Origin: Teichococcus coralli
GTDB taxonomy: Bacteria > Pseudomonadota > Alphaproteobacteria > Acetobacterales > Acetobacteraceae
Direction: 5' to 3'
Assembly: GCF_009829925.1 (NCBI RefSeq)
Contig: NZ_SNVJ01000027.1
Span: forward strand, 1 to 47,633
DNA length: 47,633 nucleotides
Part shown: positions 23,899 to 32,053 of the stretch, piece by piece
Layout: every line of letters begins with the position of its first letter
How positions within the stretch are numbered: position 1 is the first letter of the stretch
Notes under the pieces: generated by a model
The model's input: only the letters and a program-made list of their open reading frames with translations
Databases searched by the model: none
What the model was told of the DNA's origin: nothing
Program-made: the position numbers and the translations under genes

Positions 23899-24369
23899 TC
23901 AGGCCACCTTGTTCTTGCGGTTCAGGGCGGCGATGTCCAGCGTCTCGGGCTGGGCACCGGCATGCGGATGCTCGGCCCCGGCGTAGACATGCAGGTTCTT
24001 CATCTGGCGGCGGCCGAGTGGGCCGCGCGTGATCATGCGCTCGACGGCCTTCTCGATGACGCGCTCCGGGAAGCGGCTCTCAAGCCGCTCGCGCACGGTG
24101 CGGCCCTTGATGCCGCCGGGGTAGCCGGTGTGCCAGTAGAAGACCGACTGCTCGGCCTTGTTGCCGGTCACCTTCACCTTGTCGGCGTTGATGATGACGA
24201 CATGGTCGCCGCAATCGACATGCGGGGTGAACTGCGGCTTGTGCTTGCCGCGGAGGCGATTGGCGACGAGAGCCGCGAGGCGGCCGAGCACGAGCCCGTC
24301 CGCATCGATCAGCACCCAGCCCTTCTTGACCTCCGCCGGCTTCAGCGAGCGGGTCTGCGTGGTCAGCAT
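23899..24369 (-). CDS. rplM: 50S ribosomal protein L13
   Basis: A 156-residue L13 with the characteristic LIDADGLVLGRLAALVANRLRG start, HVVIINADKV, YPGG and MLP-like MITRGPLGRRQMKNLHVYAG regions. First gene of rplM-rpsI, driven by the promoter at 24406-24434. Confidence 0.98.
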   Translation of the reverse strand: MLTTQTRSLKPAEVKKGWVLIDADGLVLGRLAALVANRLRGKHKPQFTPHVDCGDHVVIINADKVKVTGNKAEQSVFYWHTGYPGGIKGRTVRERLESRFPERVIEKAVERMITRGPLGRRQMKNLHVYAGAEHPHAGAQPETLDIAALNRKNKVA

Positions 24370-24405
24370 GATGCGCTTCGTAAAGTCCTGGTATCGGGTG
24401 CCGGG

Positions 24406-24434
24406 CTTATCGCCGCCAGGGCGCTCCGGGTCAA
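24406..24434 (-). promoter_or_regulatory. Sigma-70-type promoter of rplM-rpsI
   Basis: On the minus strand, TTGACC (24429-24434) and GATAAG (24406-24411) are separated by exactly 17 bases and lie about 40 bases before the rplM ATG. They match the housekeeping consensus 5/6 and 4/6. Confidence 0.7.
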
Positions 24435-24447
24435 GGGAAAATGCTGT

Positions 24448-24461
24448 GGTATCATGATACC
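24448..24461. promoter_or_regulatory. 14-bp perfect palindrome upstream of the rplM promoter
   Basis: GGTATCATGATACC is a perfect palindrome, AT-rich within very GC-rich DNA. It sits just upstream of the rplM -35 box and overlaps the stop codon of the AbrB-family gene. The form suits a dimeric regulator, but none is identified. Confidence 0.45.
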
Positions 24462-25564
24462 TCGGCTGTCTGAGCCGCGGAAGACGGCGGCAATCGGCGT
24501 GCGAAGAAGCGCGCGATGGCTGGCCCGGTGACCAGGACGATCAGGAAGCGGGCCATCTGCATGGCCATGACGAAGGCGATGTCCACCTGGCTGGAGGCGG
24601 CGATGATGGCCACGGAATCGGCGCCGCCCGGGCTGGTGGCGAGGTAGGCGGTGAGCGGGTCGATCCCCAGCACCAGGCTCAGCAGCGCGGCGAAGACGCC
24701 GCAGATGGCGATCAGCGCCAGGGTGGAGGCCACCACGCGCGGCAGGGCGCGTGCCGCATGGGCCAGGATCGGCCTGGTGAAGCGCAGGCCGATGCTCCAG
24801 CCCACCACGGCATAGCTGACCGCCAGCAGCCAGGGCGGCAGTTCGATGGCCAGCAGCCCGAAGCCCTGCAGCAGGGCGGCGGCGAACATCGGCGCCAGGA
24901 CCGGCCCGGCCGGAATGCGCAGCCGTTGCGCCAGCACGGCGCTGCCGAGGCCGACCAACAGCGTGGCGCCCAGCGCCGGCCAGGCCACCGGGGGAAACCA
25001 CGGGGCGCTCTGCACCGCGCCCGCCGGCACGCCGACCCAGACCCGCGCCACCACCGAGGCAACCGTGGCCACCAGCACCACACGCAGGTAGAGCATGAAG
25101 GCGACGAGCCGGACGTCGGCGCCATGCGCCTCGGCCATCAGCATCATCGCCGAGGCGGCGCCGGGGGACGAGCCCCAGATGGCGGTGGTGCCGGGCAACA
25201 CCTGGCGCCGCGCCAGCAGCCAGCCCAGCAGGCTGCTCGCCGCCAGCACCGAGCCCACGCCCGCCAGGAAGACCGGCCAGTCCGCCAGCAACTCACCGAG
25301 GATCTCCGGCTTGATGCTGCGGGCGATCATGCAGCCGATCAGGCCCTGGGCGAGCGCGAAGGGCAAGGGCGCGACGCGCAGCCCGCCCTCCATCACTGCC
25401 ACCAGGATGCCCGCCACCATGGCGCCGAGCAGCAGCGCCGCCGGCAGGCCCAACAGTTCCAGCACCACCACGAAGAGGATGGACAGGCCGAGCATCACCG
25501 CCCAGCGGAGCGGGACCGGCAGCCTCCGGAGCGTGGGCGGCCGGCCTTGCAGGATTCTCCGCAT
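24452..25564 (-). CDS. AbrB-family membrane protein (AmoA-like transporter/regulator)
   Basis: A 370-residue integral membrane protein made of two similar halves, each with about five hydrophobic segments, as in the AbrB family (E. coli AbrB, formerly annotated 'ammonia monooxygenase'). Family motifs include LLGAMVAGILVA, GLIGCMIARSI in the first half, GSSPGAASAMMLMAEAHGAD in the middle, and ATSPGGADSVAIIAASSQVD near the end. The function is not firmly known; a transport or membrane regulatory role is inferred for the family. An in-frame GTG lies one codon before the chosen ATG. Confidence 0.9.
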   Translation of the reverse strand: MRRILQGRPPTLRRLPVPLRWAVMLGLSILFVVVLELLGLPAALLLGAMVAGILVAVMEGGLRVAPLPFALAQGLIGCMIARSIKPEILGELLADWPVFLAGVGSVLAASSLLGWLLARRQVLPGTTAIWGSSPGAASAMMLMAEAHGADVRLVAFMLYLRVVLVATVASVVARVWVGVPAGAVQSAPWFPPVAWPALGATLLVGLGSAVLAQRLRIPAGPVLAPMFAAALLQGFGLLAIELPPWLLAVSYAVVGWSIGLRFTRPILAHAARALPRVVASTLALIAICGVFAALLSLVLGIDPLTAYLATSPGGADSVAIIAASSQVDIAFVMAMQMARFLIVLVTGPAIARFFARRLPPSSAAQTAEVS

Positions 25565-25784
25565 CACGGCGGCCTAGCCTCCCCCTCCCCGGCCGGAGGC
25601 GCCAGCGGGCGGGAAGGCGTCAGGTCGGGAAGCGGAAATGGGCATCGGCAGGGATCCTGCGGGCCGGCGCGGCCCGCGATGCGGCGCAGCCTGGCACGGG
25701 TGGCCATGGCATGCGCGGTCGGCCTTCTCCCTCCCTGTGCCGGTTCTTGTGGATCGCCGCGCCCGGGTCAATGCGGCGCCGCGT

Positions 25785-26483
25785 TCAGCTGCAGCGCGGC
25801 CAGGGTCCGCGGTCCAGGTGGAAGTGGTCGCGGTGCGCCGCGTTGTGGTCCGGCCCCAGCACCGCGCGGAAGAAGCGGCAGGCGCCGTCCCGCACCTCGC
25901 GCAGGAAAGCGCCGGCCTCACCCTCGCCCCAGTCGCGCGGCAGCCGGAGCTCGCGCCCGTTCGCCAGGGTGAAGCCGGCCACGTCGATCGCATTGGCGGT
26001 GGCGTGCTCGCTGCGGCGGCCCTCCGTCCGGCCATAGACGTTGCGGCAGGCAAAGGTGCCGAGATGCTGCACCCGCGCCACCCGGCTGCCGAAATGCCGC
26101 TCCGCCGCCGGCTGCAAGGCGTACCGCTCGAACATTTCCCAGGCGGCGGCGAGCGGACAGGTCGCCACAGGCCCGGCCGGCGCCAGACTGGCCCCCTCGC
26201 CCGCGAGCCGCACCGTGTTCTCCAGCGGGCAACCGGCTTCCGAGGGGCGGTCGGGCAGCGGCGTCACCTTTAGGCCGGAGGCGGCGAAGGCGGCAAGGCA
26301 GGTTTCCGGCTGCCAGGCCATGCGGGACAACTTCCAGTGCGTCACCAGCGTGGGCGTGTCCCTGAAGTCAAGCGGCGCCAGGGGATCCCAGGCCGGCGGC
26401 GGGCGCCAGAGAGCGGTGACGTAGAGGGCCGCAAGGGCCAGGGGCACCAGCGGCAGTGAGGAAAGCAGGGCGCGAAGGAGCAT
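25785..26483 (-). CDS. Extensin-like C-terminal domain protein (putative M15-type peptidase)
   Basis: A 232-residue protein with an N-terminal membrane anchor/signal (LLSSLPLVPLALAALYVTALW) and an extensin-like C-terminal domain. Conserved features: CPLENTVRLAGEGASLAP, PLAAAWEMFERYALQPAAE, RNVYGRTEGRRSEHATANAIDVAGF and the final HRDHFHLD. The His/Asp set (HATANAID ... HFH) matches the zinc site of VanY/M15 peptidases, so peptidoglycan cleavage is plausible but unproven. It is divergent from the M20 hydrolase gene. Confidence 0.88.
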   Translation of the reverse strand: MLLRALLSSLPLVPLALAALYVTALWRPPPAWDPLAPLDFRDTPTLVTHWKLSRMAWQPETCLAAFAASGLKVTPLPDRPSEAGCPLENTVRLAGEGASLAPAGPVATCPLAAAWEMFERYALQPAAERHFGSRVARVQHLGTFACRNVYGRTEGRRSEHATANAIDVAGFTLANGRELRLPRDWGEGEAGAFLREVRDGACRFFRAVLGPDHNAAHRDHFHLDRGPWPRCS

Positions 26484-26590
26484 GCCTGCCGAGATGGCCC
26501 CTGGGCGGCCCGGGCGGAACCCTCCCCCTTGCCGAGGCCGCCGCCTGCCGCGAAGCTGCGGAGCCTCCAAGCCTTCCAGGACCCGACGCC

Positions 26591-27763
26591 ATGCCCGTGC
26601 TGAACCGCATCGCCGACTTCCATGACGAGATGACCGCCTGGCGGCAGGACTTCCACCGGCACCCCGAACTGGCTTTCGAGGAGGTGCGCACCAGCGGCAT
26701 CGTGGCCGAGAAGCTTCGCCAGTTCGGCGTGGACGAGGTTGTCACCGGCATCGCGAGGACCGGCGTGGTCGGCGTCATCCGCGGCAGCGCGCCGGGCGGG
26801 GCGATCGGGCTGCGCGCGGACATGGACGCGCTGCCGATCCACGAGCAGAGCGGCGTGCCCCATGCCTCCACCGAGGCCGGCAAGATGCATGCCTGCGGGC
26901 ATGACGGGCACACCACCATGCTGCTCGGCGCCGCGAAGTACCTGGCGGAGACGCGCAACTTCGCCGGCACCGTCCATGTCATCTTCCAGCCCGCCGAGGA
27001 GAGCGGCGGCGGCGGCGAGGTGATGGTGAAGGAGGGGCTGTTCGAGCGCTTTCCGATGGACCGCGTCTTCGGCATCCACAACTGGCCGAGCGTGCCCGAG
27101 GGCGAGTTCGTCTGGCGCGTCGGGCCGGTGATGGCGGCGGTGGCCGACATCGACATCACCATCACCGGCAGGGGCGCGCATGGCGCCATGCCGCACCAGG
27201 GCAACGACCCGGTGGTGATCGCGGCGCAGCTCGTCACCGCGCTGCAGTCCGTCGTGGCGCGCAACATCGAGCCGGTGGAGGCAGGCGTCATCACCATCGG
27301 CAGCATCCAGGGGGGGCATGCCTTCAACGTGATCCCCGAAAGCGTGCGGCTGCACGGCACCGCGCGCTGGTTCAAGCCCGAGGTGGGCGACATGCTGGAG
27401 AAGAAGGTGACGGAGCTGGCCAGCGGCATCGCCACCGCCTTCGGCGCCGCGGCGTCGGTGAAGTTCACCCGCATGTACCCGGCAACGGTGAACGAGGCGG
27501 AAGCCACCGGGCTCGCCGTCCGCGCCGCCAATGCCGTGGTCGGCGAGAACCGCGTCAGCGAGATGCCGAAGCCCACCATGGGCGGCGAGGACTTCGCCTT
27601 CATGCTGAACGAGAAGTCGGGCGCCTACCTGATGCTCGGCGGCGGCCGCGGGACGGACGACCCGCAGGTGCATCATCCCCGCTACGACTTCAACGACGCG
27701 ATCCTGCCGGTCGGCGCCAGCTTCTTCGCCACGCTGGCGGAGCAGCTGCTGCCGCGCGGCTGA
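26591..27763 (+). CDS. M20-family amidohydrolase (hippurate hydrolase-like)
   Basis: A 390-residue zinc amidohydrolase of the HipO/IAA-amino-acid hydrolase group. Visible: FHRHPELAFEE, RADMDALPI, MHACGHDGHTTMLLGAA, QPAEE (catalytic Glu), the dimerisation-domain GAHGAMPHQGNDPV, and GGEDFAFM. It cleaves N-acyl amino acids or similar amides. It is followed by a CapA-like gene and a peptide-type binding protein on the same strand, suggesting amide or peptide scavenging. ATG 26591 is chosen because the family begins at this point. Confidence 0.94.
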   Translation: MPVLNRIADFHDEMTAWRQDFHRHPELAFEEVRTSGIVAEKLRQFGVDEVVTGIARTGVVGVIRGSAPGGAIGLRADMDALPIHEQSGVPHASTEAGKMHACGHDGHTTMLLGAAKYLAETRNFAGTVHVIFQPAEESGGGGEVMVKEGLFERFPMDRVFGIHNWPSVPEGEFVWRVGPVMAAVADIDITITGRGAHGAMPHQGNDPVVIAAQLVTALQSVVARNIEPVEAGVITIGSIQGGHAFNVIPESVRLHGTARWFKPEVGDMLEKKVTELASGIATAFGAAASVKFTRMYPATVNEAEATGLAVRAANAVVGENRVSEMPKPTMGGEDFAFMLNEKSGAYLMLGGGRGTDDPQVHHPRYDFNDAILPVGASFFATLAEQLLPRG

Positions 27764-27855
27764 CCGGGCGGCAGATTCGGGCGGGGGCCGAGGCAGACAA
27801 GCCCGCGCCGCGCCCGCATAGTGTCCCCGGACCTGGCATCCGGGGATATCACCGC

Positions 27856-29169
27856 ATGAGTCGCTCGCTCCGCATCGCCCTCACCGGCGACAGCATCCTC
27901 CAGCGCCGGCTGCTCAGCCGCACCGACCCGGTGGTGCGGCCGCTGTTCGACCGCATCCGCGCGGCGGACCTGGCGTTCACCAACCTGGAGGTGCTGGCGA
28001 ACGACTTCCGCGGCGACCCGGCGGTGGAAAGCGGCGGCTCGCATTTCGGCGCGCATGCCTGGGTGCTGGACGAGCTGCGCGAGGCGGGCTTCGACCTTTT
28101 CGCCACCGCCACCAACCACTGCCTGGACTACAGCATCTCCGGCCTGCTGCACTCGATGGCGGCGCTGGAGGCGCGCGGCCTCTGCCATGCCGGCACCGGC
28201 CGCAACCTGGAGGACGCGCGGCGCCCGGCCTACCTGACGCACCCGCAGGGCACCGTGGCGCTGCTCTCCTGCTGCTCCACCTTCGCCAGCGGCCACGAGG
28301 CCGGCGTTCAGCGCCCGGACATGCAGGGCCGCCCCGGCCTCAACCCCGTGCATGTCGAGACCATGCACGAGGTGACGGAGGCGCAGCTCGCCGCGCTGCG
28401 CGAGATCGCCGAGCAGCTCGGCCTGGAGCGGCAGCGGCAGCAGATCATCAAGCTCGGCTTCGGCTTCCCGCCGGAGGAGGGTGTCTTTCCGCTCGGCAAG
28501 ATGAACTTCCGCGCCGCCGAGAAGGCCGCGCTGCGCACCAGGGCGCGCGAGAAGGACGTGGCGGACATCGCCCGCTGGGTGCGCGAGGCGCGGCTGGCGA
28601 GCGACATCGTGCTGCTCAGCCTGCACGCGCATGAGCAGGGCGGCGACAAGGACCTGCCGGCCGAGTTCATCCCCACCTTCGCCCGCCGCATGATCGACGA
28701 GGGCGCCGACCTGGTGGTGGGCCACGGACCGCACCTGCTGCGCGGCATGGAGATCCACCGGGGTAAGCCGATCTTCTACAGCCTCGGCAACTTCATCGGG
28801 CAGAACGAGCTGGTGCCGCGCATTCCCGCCGATTCCTACGCCCGCTTCCGCGCCGCGCCGGAGCTGACGCCCACCGCCGTCTACCGCCAGCGCACGACCA
28901 ACGACACCAAGGGCTTTCCGTCCGACCGCCGCTTCTGGGAGTCGGTGGTGCCGTTCTGCTCCTTCGAGGACGGGCGGCTCACGGGGCTGGAGATCCACCC
29001 GATCAGCCTCGGGCTGGGCGAGAAGGCGCATCTGCGCGGCCGCCCGCGCCCGGCGGAGGGTGAGCAGGCGGCCGAGATCCTGGAACGCTTCGCCAGGCTT
29101 TCCGCGCCCTTCGGCACGCGGATGGAAATTTCGGAGGGGGTCGCGCGGGTGCAGCTCCCCGTGGGTTGA
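27856..29169 (+). CDS. CapA-family metallophosphatase-like protein
   Basis: A 437-residue protein with the PGA_cap/CapA fold: TGDSIL near the N-terminus, NLEVLANDF, TATNHCLDY, SLHAHEQG, and GADLVVGHGPHLLRGMEIHRGKPIFYSLGNFIG. CapA proteins take part in poly-gamma-glutamate export or remodelling, but many family members stand alone with unknown substrates. There are no capB/capC genes here and no clear signal peptide. The ribosome site (GGGGA) lies in the right arm of a hairpin, TCCCCGG/CCGGGGA (27824-27846), which may limit translation. Confidence 0.88.
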   Translation: MSRSLRIALTGDSILQRRLLSRTDPVVRPLFDRIRAADLAFTNLEVLANDFRGDPAVESGGSHFGAHAWVLDELREAGFDLFATATNHCLDYSISGLLHSMAALEARGLCHAGTGRNLEDARRPAYLTHPQGTVALLSCCSTFASGHEAGVQRPDMQGRPGLNPVHVETMHEVTEAQLAALREIAEQLGLERQRQQIIKLGFGFPPEEGVFPLGKMNFRAAEKAALRTRAREKDVADIARWVREARLASDIVLLSLHAHEQGGDKDLPAEFIPTFARRMIDEGADLVVGHGPHLLRGMEIHRGKPIFYSLGNFIGQNELVPRIPADSYARFRAAPELTPTAVYRQRTTNDTKGFPSDRRFWESVVPFCSFEDGRLTGLEIHPISLGLGEKAHLRGRPRPAEGEQAAEILERFARLSAPFGTRMEISEGVARVQLPVG

Positions 29170-29247
29170 CGCCGCGGCCCGCGATCACGAAGCTGCGTGG
29201 CGGGAAAGCCAGACGGTCTCATCCACGAACTCAAGGAAGGACACGGC

Positions 29248-30837
29248 ATGCCCGCAGCCCTCCCCGCCTTCTCCCGCCGCGCCCTGCTCGGCACCGGTGC
29301 CGCCCTGCTGGCGGCACCCCGGCTCGGCCGCGCCGAAGGGCCACGCGTCCTGCGCTTCGTGCCGCAGGCCGACCTCGCGGTGCTGGACCCGATCTTCACC
29401 ACCGCCACGGTGACCAGCAACCACGCCATGATGGTGTTCGACACCCTCTACGGCCTGGACGACGATTTCGAGGCGCACCCGCAGATGGTGGCCGGCCACA
29501 CCGTCGAGGATGACGGCCTCACCTGGGTGATTACCCTGCGGGAGGGGCTGAAGTTCCATGACGGCGAGCCGGTGCGCGGGCGCGACGTGGTGGCCAGCAT
29601 CCGCCGCTGGGGCTCGCGCGACATGTACGGGCAGGAAGTGATCGCCGTCGCCAACGAGATCACCGCGCCGGACGACCGTACCATCCGCTTCCGGCTCAAG
29701 CGCCCCTTCCCCACCCTGCCGATGGCGCTGGGCAAGGTCGGCTCCAACCTGCCGGTGATCATGCCGGAGCGGCTGGCCAAGACCTCGCCCACCACGCAGG
29801 TGACGGAGATGGTGGGCAGCGGCCCGTACCGCTTCCTGGCGAACGAGCGCCTCGCCGGCGCCCGCGTCGCCTATGCCCGCTTCGAGGACTACGTGCCGCG
29901 CCCGGACGGCACGCCGAGCCGCACCGCCGGGCCGAAGGTGGCGCATTTCGACCGCGTCGAGTGGAACATCATCCCGGACATGGCGACCGCCGCCGGCGCG
30001 CTGATGTCGGGCGAGGTGGACTGGGTGGAGAGCACCAGCAGCGACCTCTCGCCCATGCTGCAGCGCAGCCGGGATGTGACGGTCAGCTATGGCGACGACT
30101 ATTACGACACCATTCTGCGCTTCAACCAGCTCCACGCCCCCTTCAACAACCCGGCGATCCGCCGCGCCCTGCTCGGCGCCATCGACCAGAAGGAGATGAT
30201 GCAGGCGGGCTACGGCACCGACCCGGAGGGCTGGAAGACCGGCATCGGCTTCTTCAACCCGGAATCGCCGCTGGCCAATGACGCGGGAATGGAGGCGCTG
30301 ACCGGGCCGCGCGACTACGAGAAGGTCAAGCGCGACCTCGCCGCCGCCGGATACAACGGCGAGAAGGTCGTGATGCTGCAGGCGGAGGACTACCCGACGC
30401 TGCGCGCCCTCGCCGAGGTCTCGGCGCATGTGATGCGGCAGCTCGGCATGAACGTGGAGACGCAGACCGGCGACTGGGGCACCATCAGCCAGCGCCGCTC
30501 CAACCGCGAGCCGCTGGACAAGGGCGGCTGGAGCGCCTTCTGCACCGGGCTCAGCGCCACGCTTGACCCGGCCGGGCATCTCGGGCTGCGGGCCAACGGC
30601 GCCAAGGCTTGGTTCGGCTGGCCCGACAGCCCGAAGCTGGAGGAACTCCGCCAGGAGTGGTTCGCCGGCAAGGACCTCGCGACCCAGAAGGAGACCGCGC
30701 GCGAGATCCAGCTCCAGGCGTTCCGGGACGTGCCCTATATTCCGCTCGGCTCCTACCGTCGCCTGCAGGCCAGCCGCGCCAACCTGAAGGACTTCCCGAC
30801 CGGTTCCGCCTATTTCTGGGGCGTGCAGCGGAGCTGA
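29248..30837 (+). CDS. ABC transporter substrate-binding protein, family 5 (copy 2)
   Basis: A 529-residue SBP_bac_5 protein with an Arg-pair signal peptide (FSRRALLGTGAALLAAPRLGRA). The family start is RFVPQADLAVLDPIFTT; GLTWVITLREGLKFHDGEP is the signature region. ATG 29248 follows AAGGAAGG. It is paralogous to the protein at 18771-20363, with the same length and architecture. No permease or ATPase is linked. It follows the M20 and CapA genes, so the ligand may be a small peptide or N-acyl amino acid (inference). Confidence 0.93.
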   Translation: MPAALPAFSRRALLGTGAALLAAPRLGRAEGPRVLRFVPQADLAVLDPIFTTATVTSNHAMMVFDTLYGLDDDFEAHPQMVAGHTVEDDGLTWVITLREGLKFHDGEPVRGRDVVASIRRWGSRDMYGQEVIAVANEITAPDDRTIRFRLKRPFPTLPMALGKVGSNLPVIMPERLAKTSPTTQVTEMVGSGPYRFLANERLAGARVAYARFEDYVPRPDGTPSRTAGPKVAHFDRVEWNIIPDMATAAGALMSGEVDWVESTSSDLSPMLQRSRDVTVSYGDDYYDTILRFNQLHAPFNNPAIRRALLGAIDQKEMMQAGYGTDPEGWKTGIGFFNPESPLANDAGMEALTGPRDYEKVKRDLAAAGYNGEKVVMLQAEDYPTLRALAEVSAHVMRQLGMNVETQTGDWGTISQRRSNREPLDKGGWSAFCTGLSATLDPAGHLGLRANGAKAWFGWPDSPKLEELRQEWFAGKDLATQKETAREIQLQAFRDVPYIPLGSYRRLQASRANLKDFPTGSAYFWGVQRS

Positions 30838-30838
30838 A

Positions 30839-30856
30839 CCCGCCGGCCGCGGCGGG
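30839..30856 (+). terminator. Short GC hairpin after the binding-protein gene
   Basis: A 7-bp stem CCCGCCG/CGGCGGG with a 4-base loop directly follows the stop codon. There is no T-run. Confidence 0.4.
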
Positions 30857-30885
30857 CGTGCGGTGGGCAGCAGGGAAGCGAGGGC

Positions 30886-31602
30886 ATGTGCGGGCGCTAT
30901 TTCCTTCAGCGTGACCCGGTTCGGCTGGCGGAGTATTTCGGCACGGAGAACCCGCTGCCGAACCATCCGCCCTCCTGGAACGTCGCGCCGACGCAGGACG
31001 CGCTGGTGGTTCGCCGCAATCCGGAAACCGGCGCCCGCCATCTCGACGCGCTGCGCTGGGGGCTGGTGCCGCGCTGGGCCAAGGACGCTTCCGGCGGGGC
31101 GAAGCTGATGAACGCGCGGGCCGAGGGCGTGGCGGAAAAGCCCTCCTTCCGCGACGCCTTCGCGCGCCGCCGCTGCCTGGTGCCGGCCGATGGCTTCTAC
31201 GAGTGGCGGCAGGAGGGCGCGCGCAAGCAGCCCTATGCCGTCGCGCTCGCCAGCGGCGAGCCGATGGCCCTGGCTGGGCTGTGGGAGGGCTGGAAGCAGC
31301 CGGACGGCACCTGGCTGCGCACCTTCAGCATCATCACCGGCGAGGCGAACGCCAAGCAGGCGCTGGTGCATCACCGGATGCCCGTCCTGCTCGCGCGGGA
31401 AGACTGGCCGGCCTGGCTGGGCGAGGCGCCGGCCGGGGTTGAGGCGCTGCTGGCCCTGCTGCGCCCCTGCCCGCCGGACTGGCTGGCCTCCTGGCCGGTG
31501 GCGGCGCGGGTGGGCAAGGTGGCGGAGAACGACGCCGGGCTGCTCGCCCGCGACCCGGAGGCGCAGCCGCCGCCCGGGCTGGACGACCCGCCGGTCTACT
31601 GA
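30886..31602 (+). CDS. SRAP (HMCES/YedK) abasic-site shielding protein
   Basis: A 238-residue SOS-response-associated peptidase. The N-terminal Cys2 (MCGRYFLQ), exposed after Met removal, cross-links to abasic sites in single-stranded DNA. Other conserved residues are NVAPTQ, RWGLVPRWAK, NARAEGVAEKPSFRDAF, the active-site Glu in PADGFYEW, and the His in VHHRMPVLL. It protects abasic sites at replication forks. No SOS box is obvious upstream. It converges with uraH, 12 bases apart. Confidence 0.96.
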   Translation: MCGRYFLQRDPVRLAEYFGTENPLPNHPPSWNVAPTQDALVVRRNPETGARHLDALRWGLVPRWAKDASGGAKLMNARAEGVAEKPSFRDAFARRRCLVPADGFYEWRQEGARKQPYAVALASGEPMALAGLWEGWKQPDGTWLRTFSIITGEANAKQALVHHRMPVLLAREDWPAWLGEAPAGVEALLALLRPCPPDWLASWPVAARVGKVAENDAGLLARDPEAQPPPGLDDPPVY

Positions 31603-31614
31603 GGCGGCGCGGCG

Positions 31615-32049
31615 TCAGGAGCCGCGATAGGTGCTGTAGGACCAGGGCGAGCAGAGCAGCGGCACGTGGTAGTGCCCCTGGCCCTCGCCCAGGCCGACAT
31701 TCAGCACGACGACATCAAGGAACCGCTCGGCAGGAGCGGGTTCCACGCTGCGCGGCTCGGGCAAGGGGTCGAGCAGCCGGAACTCCGCGGCCGGCGCGGC
31801 GGGCGCGACCTCCACGGTCAGCCCGCGTGCGGCGAAGTAGTCGCCAATGGCGAAGCGCAGCTCGTAGCGGCCGGGCTGGAACCGCGCGGCCTCCAGGAGC
31901 GGCGCGTCGGTGCGGCCGTCGGCATTGGTCAGGGCGCGGGTGACGAGCTCGGGCGCCGGCGCCATGCGCCAGAGCTCGACGGCCACCCCTTCGGCGGGAC
32001 AGCCATCGGCGGTGTTCAGCACGTGGGTGGTCAGCGCGCCCGGCTTCAT
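31615..32049 (-). CDS. uraH: 5-hydroxyisourate hydrolase
   Basis: A 144-residue transthyretin-like protein, slightly longer than usual. It hydrolyses 5-hydroxyisourate to OHCU in urate degradation. Signatures: LTTHVLNTADGCPAEGV at the start, RYELRFAIGDYF, HYHVPLLCSPWSYSTYRGS at the end (catalytic His region and the diagnostic YRGS tail). It starts 4 bases after the flavin monooxygenase stop. No OHCU decarboxylase or allantoinase gene is next to it. Confidence 0.95.
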   Translation of the reverse strand: MKPGALTTHVLNTADGCPAEGVAVELWRMAPAPELVTRALTNADGRTDAPLLEAARFQPGRYELRFAIGDYFAARGLTVEVAPAAPAAEFRLLDPLPEPRSVEPAPAERFLDVVVLNVGLGEGQGHYHVPLLCSPWSYSTYRGS

Positions 32050-32053
32050 GGCG

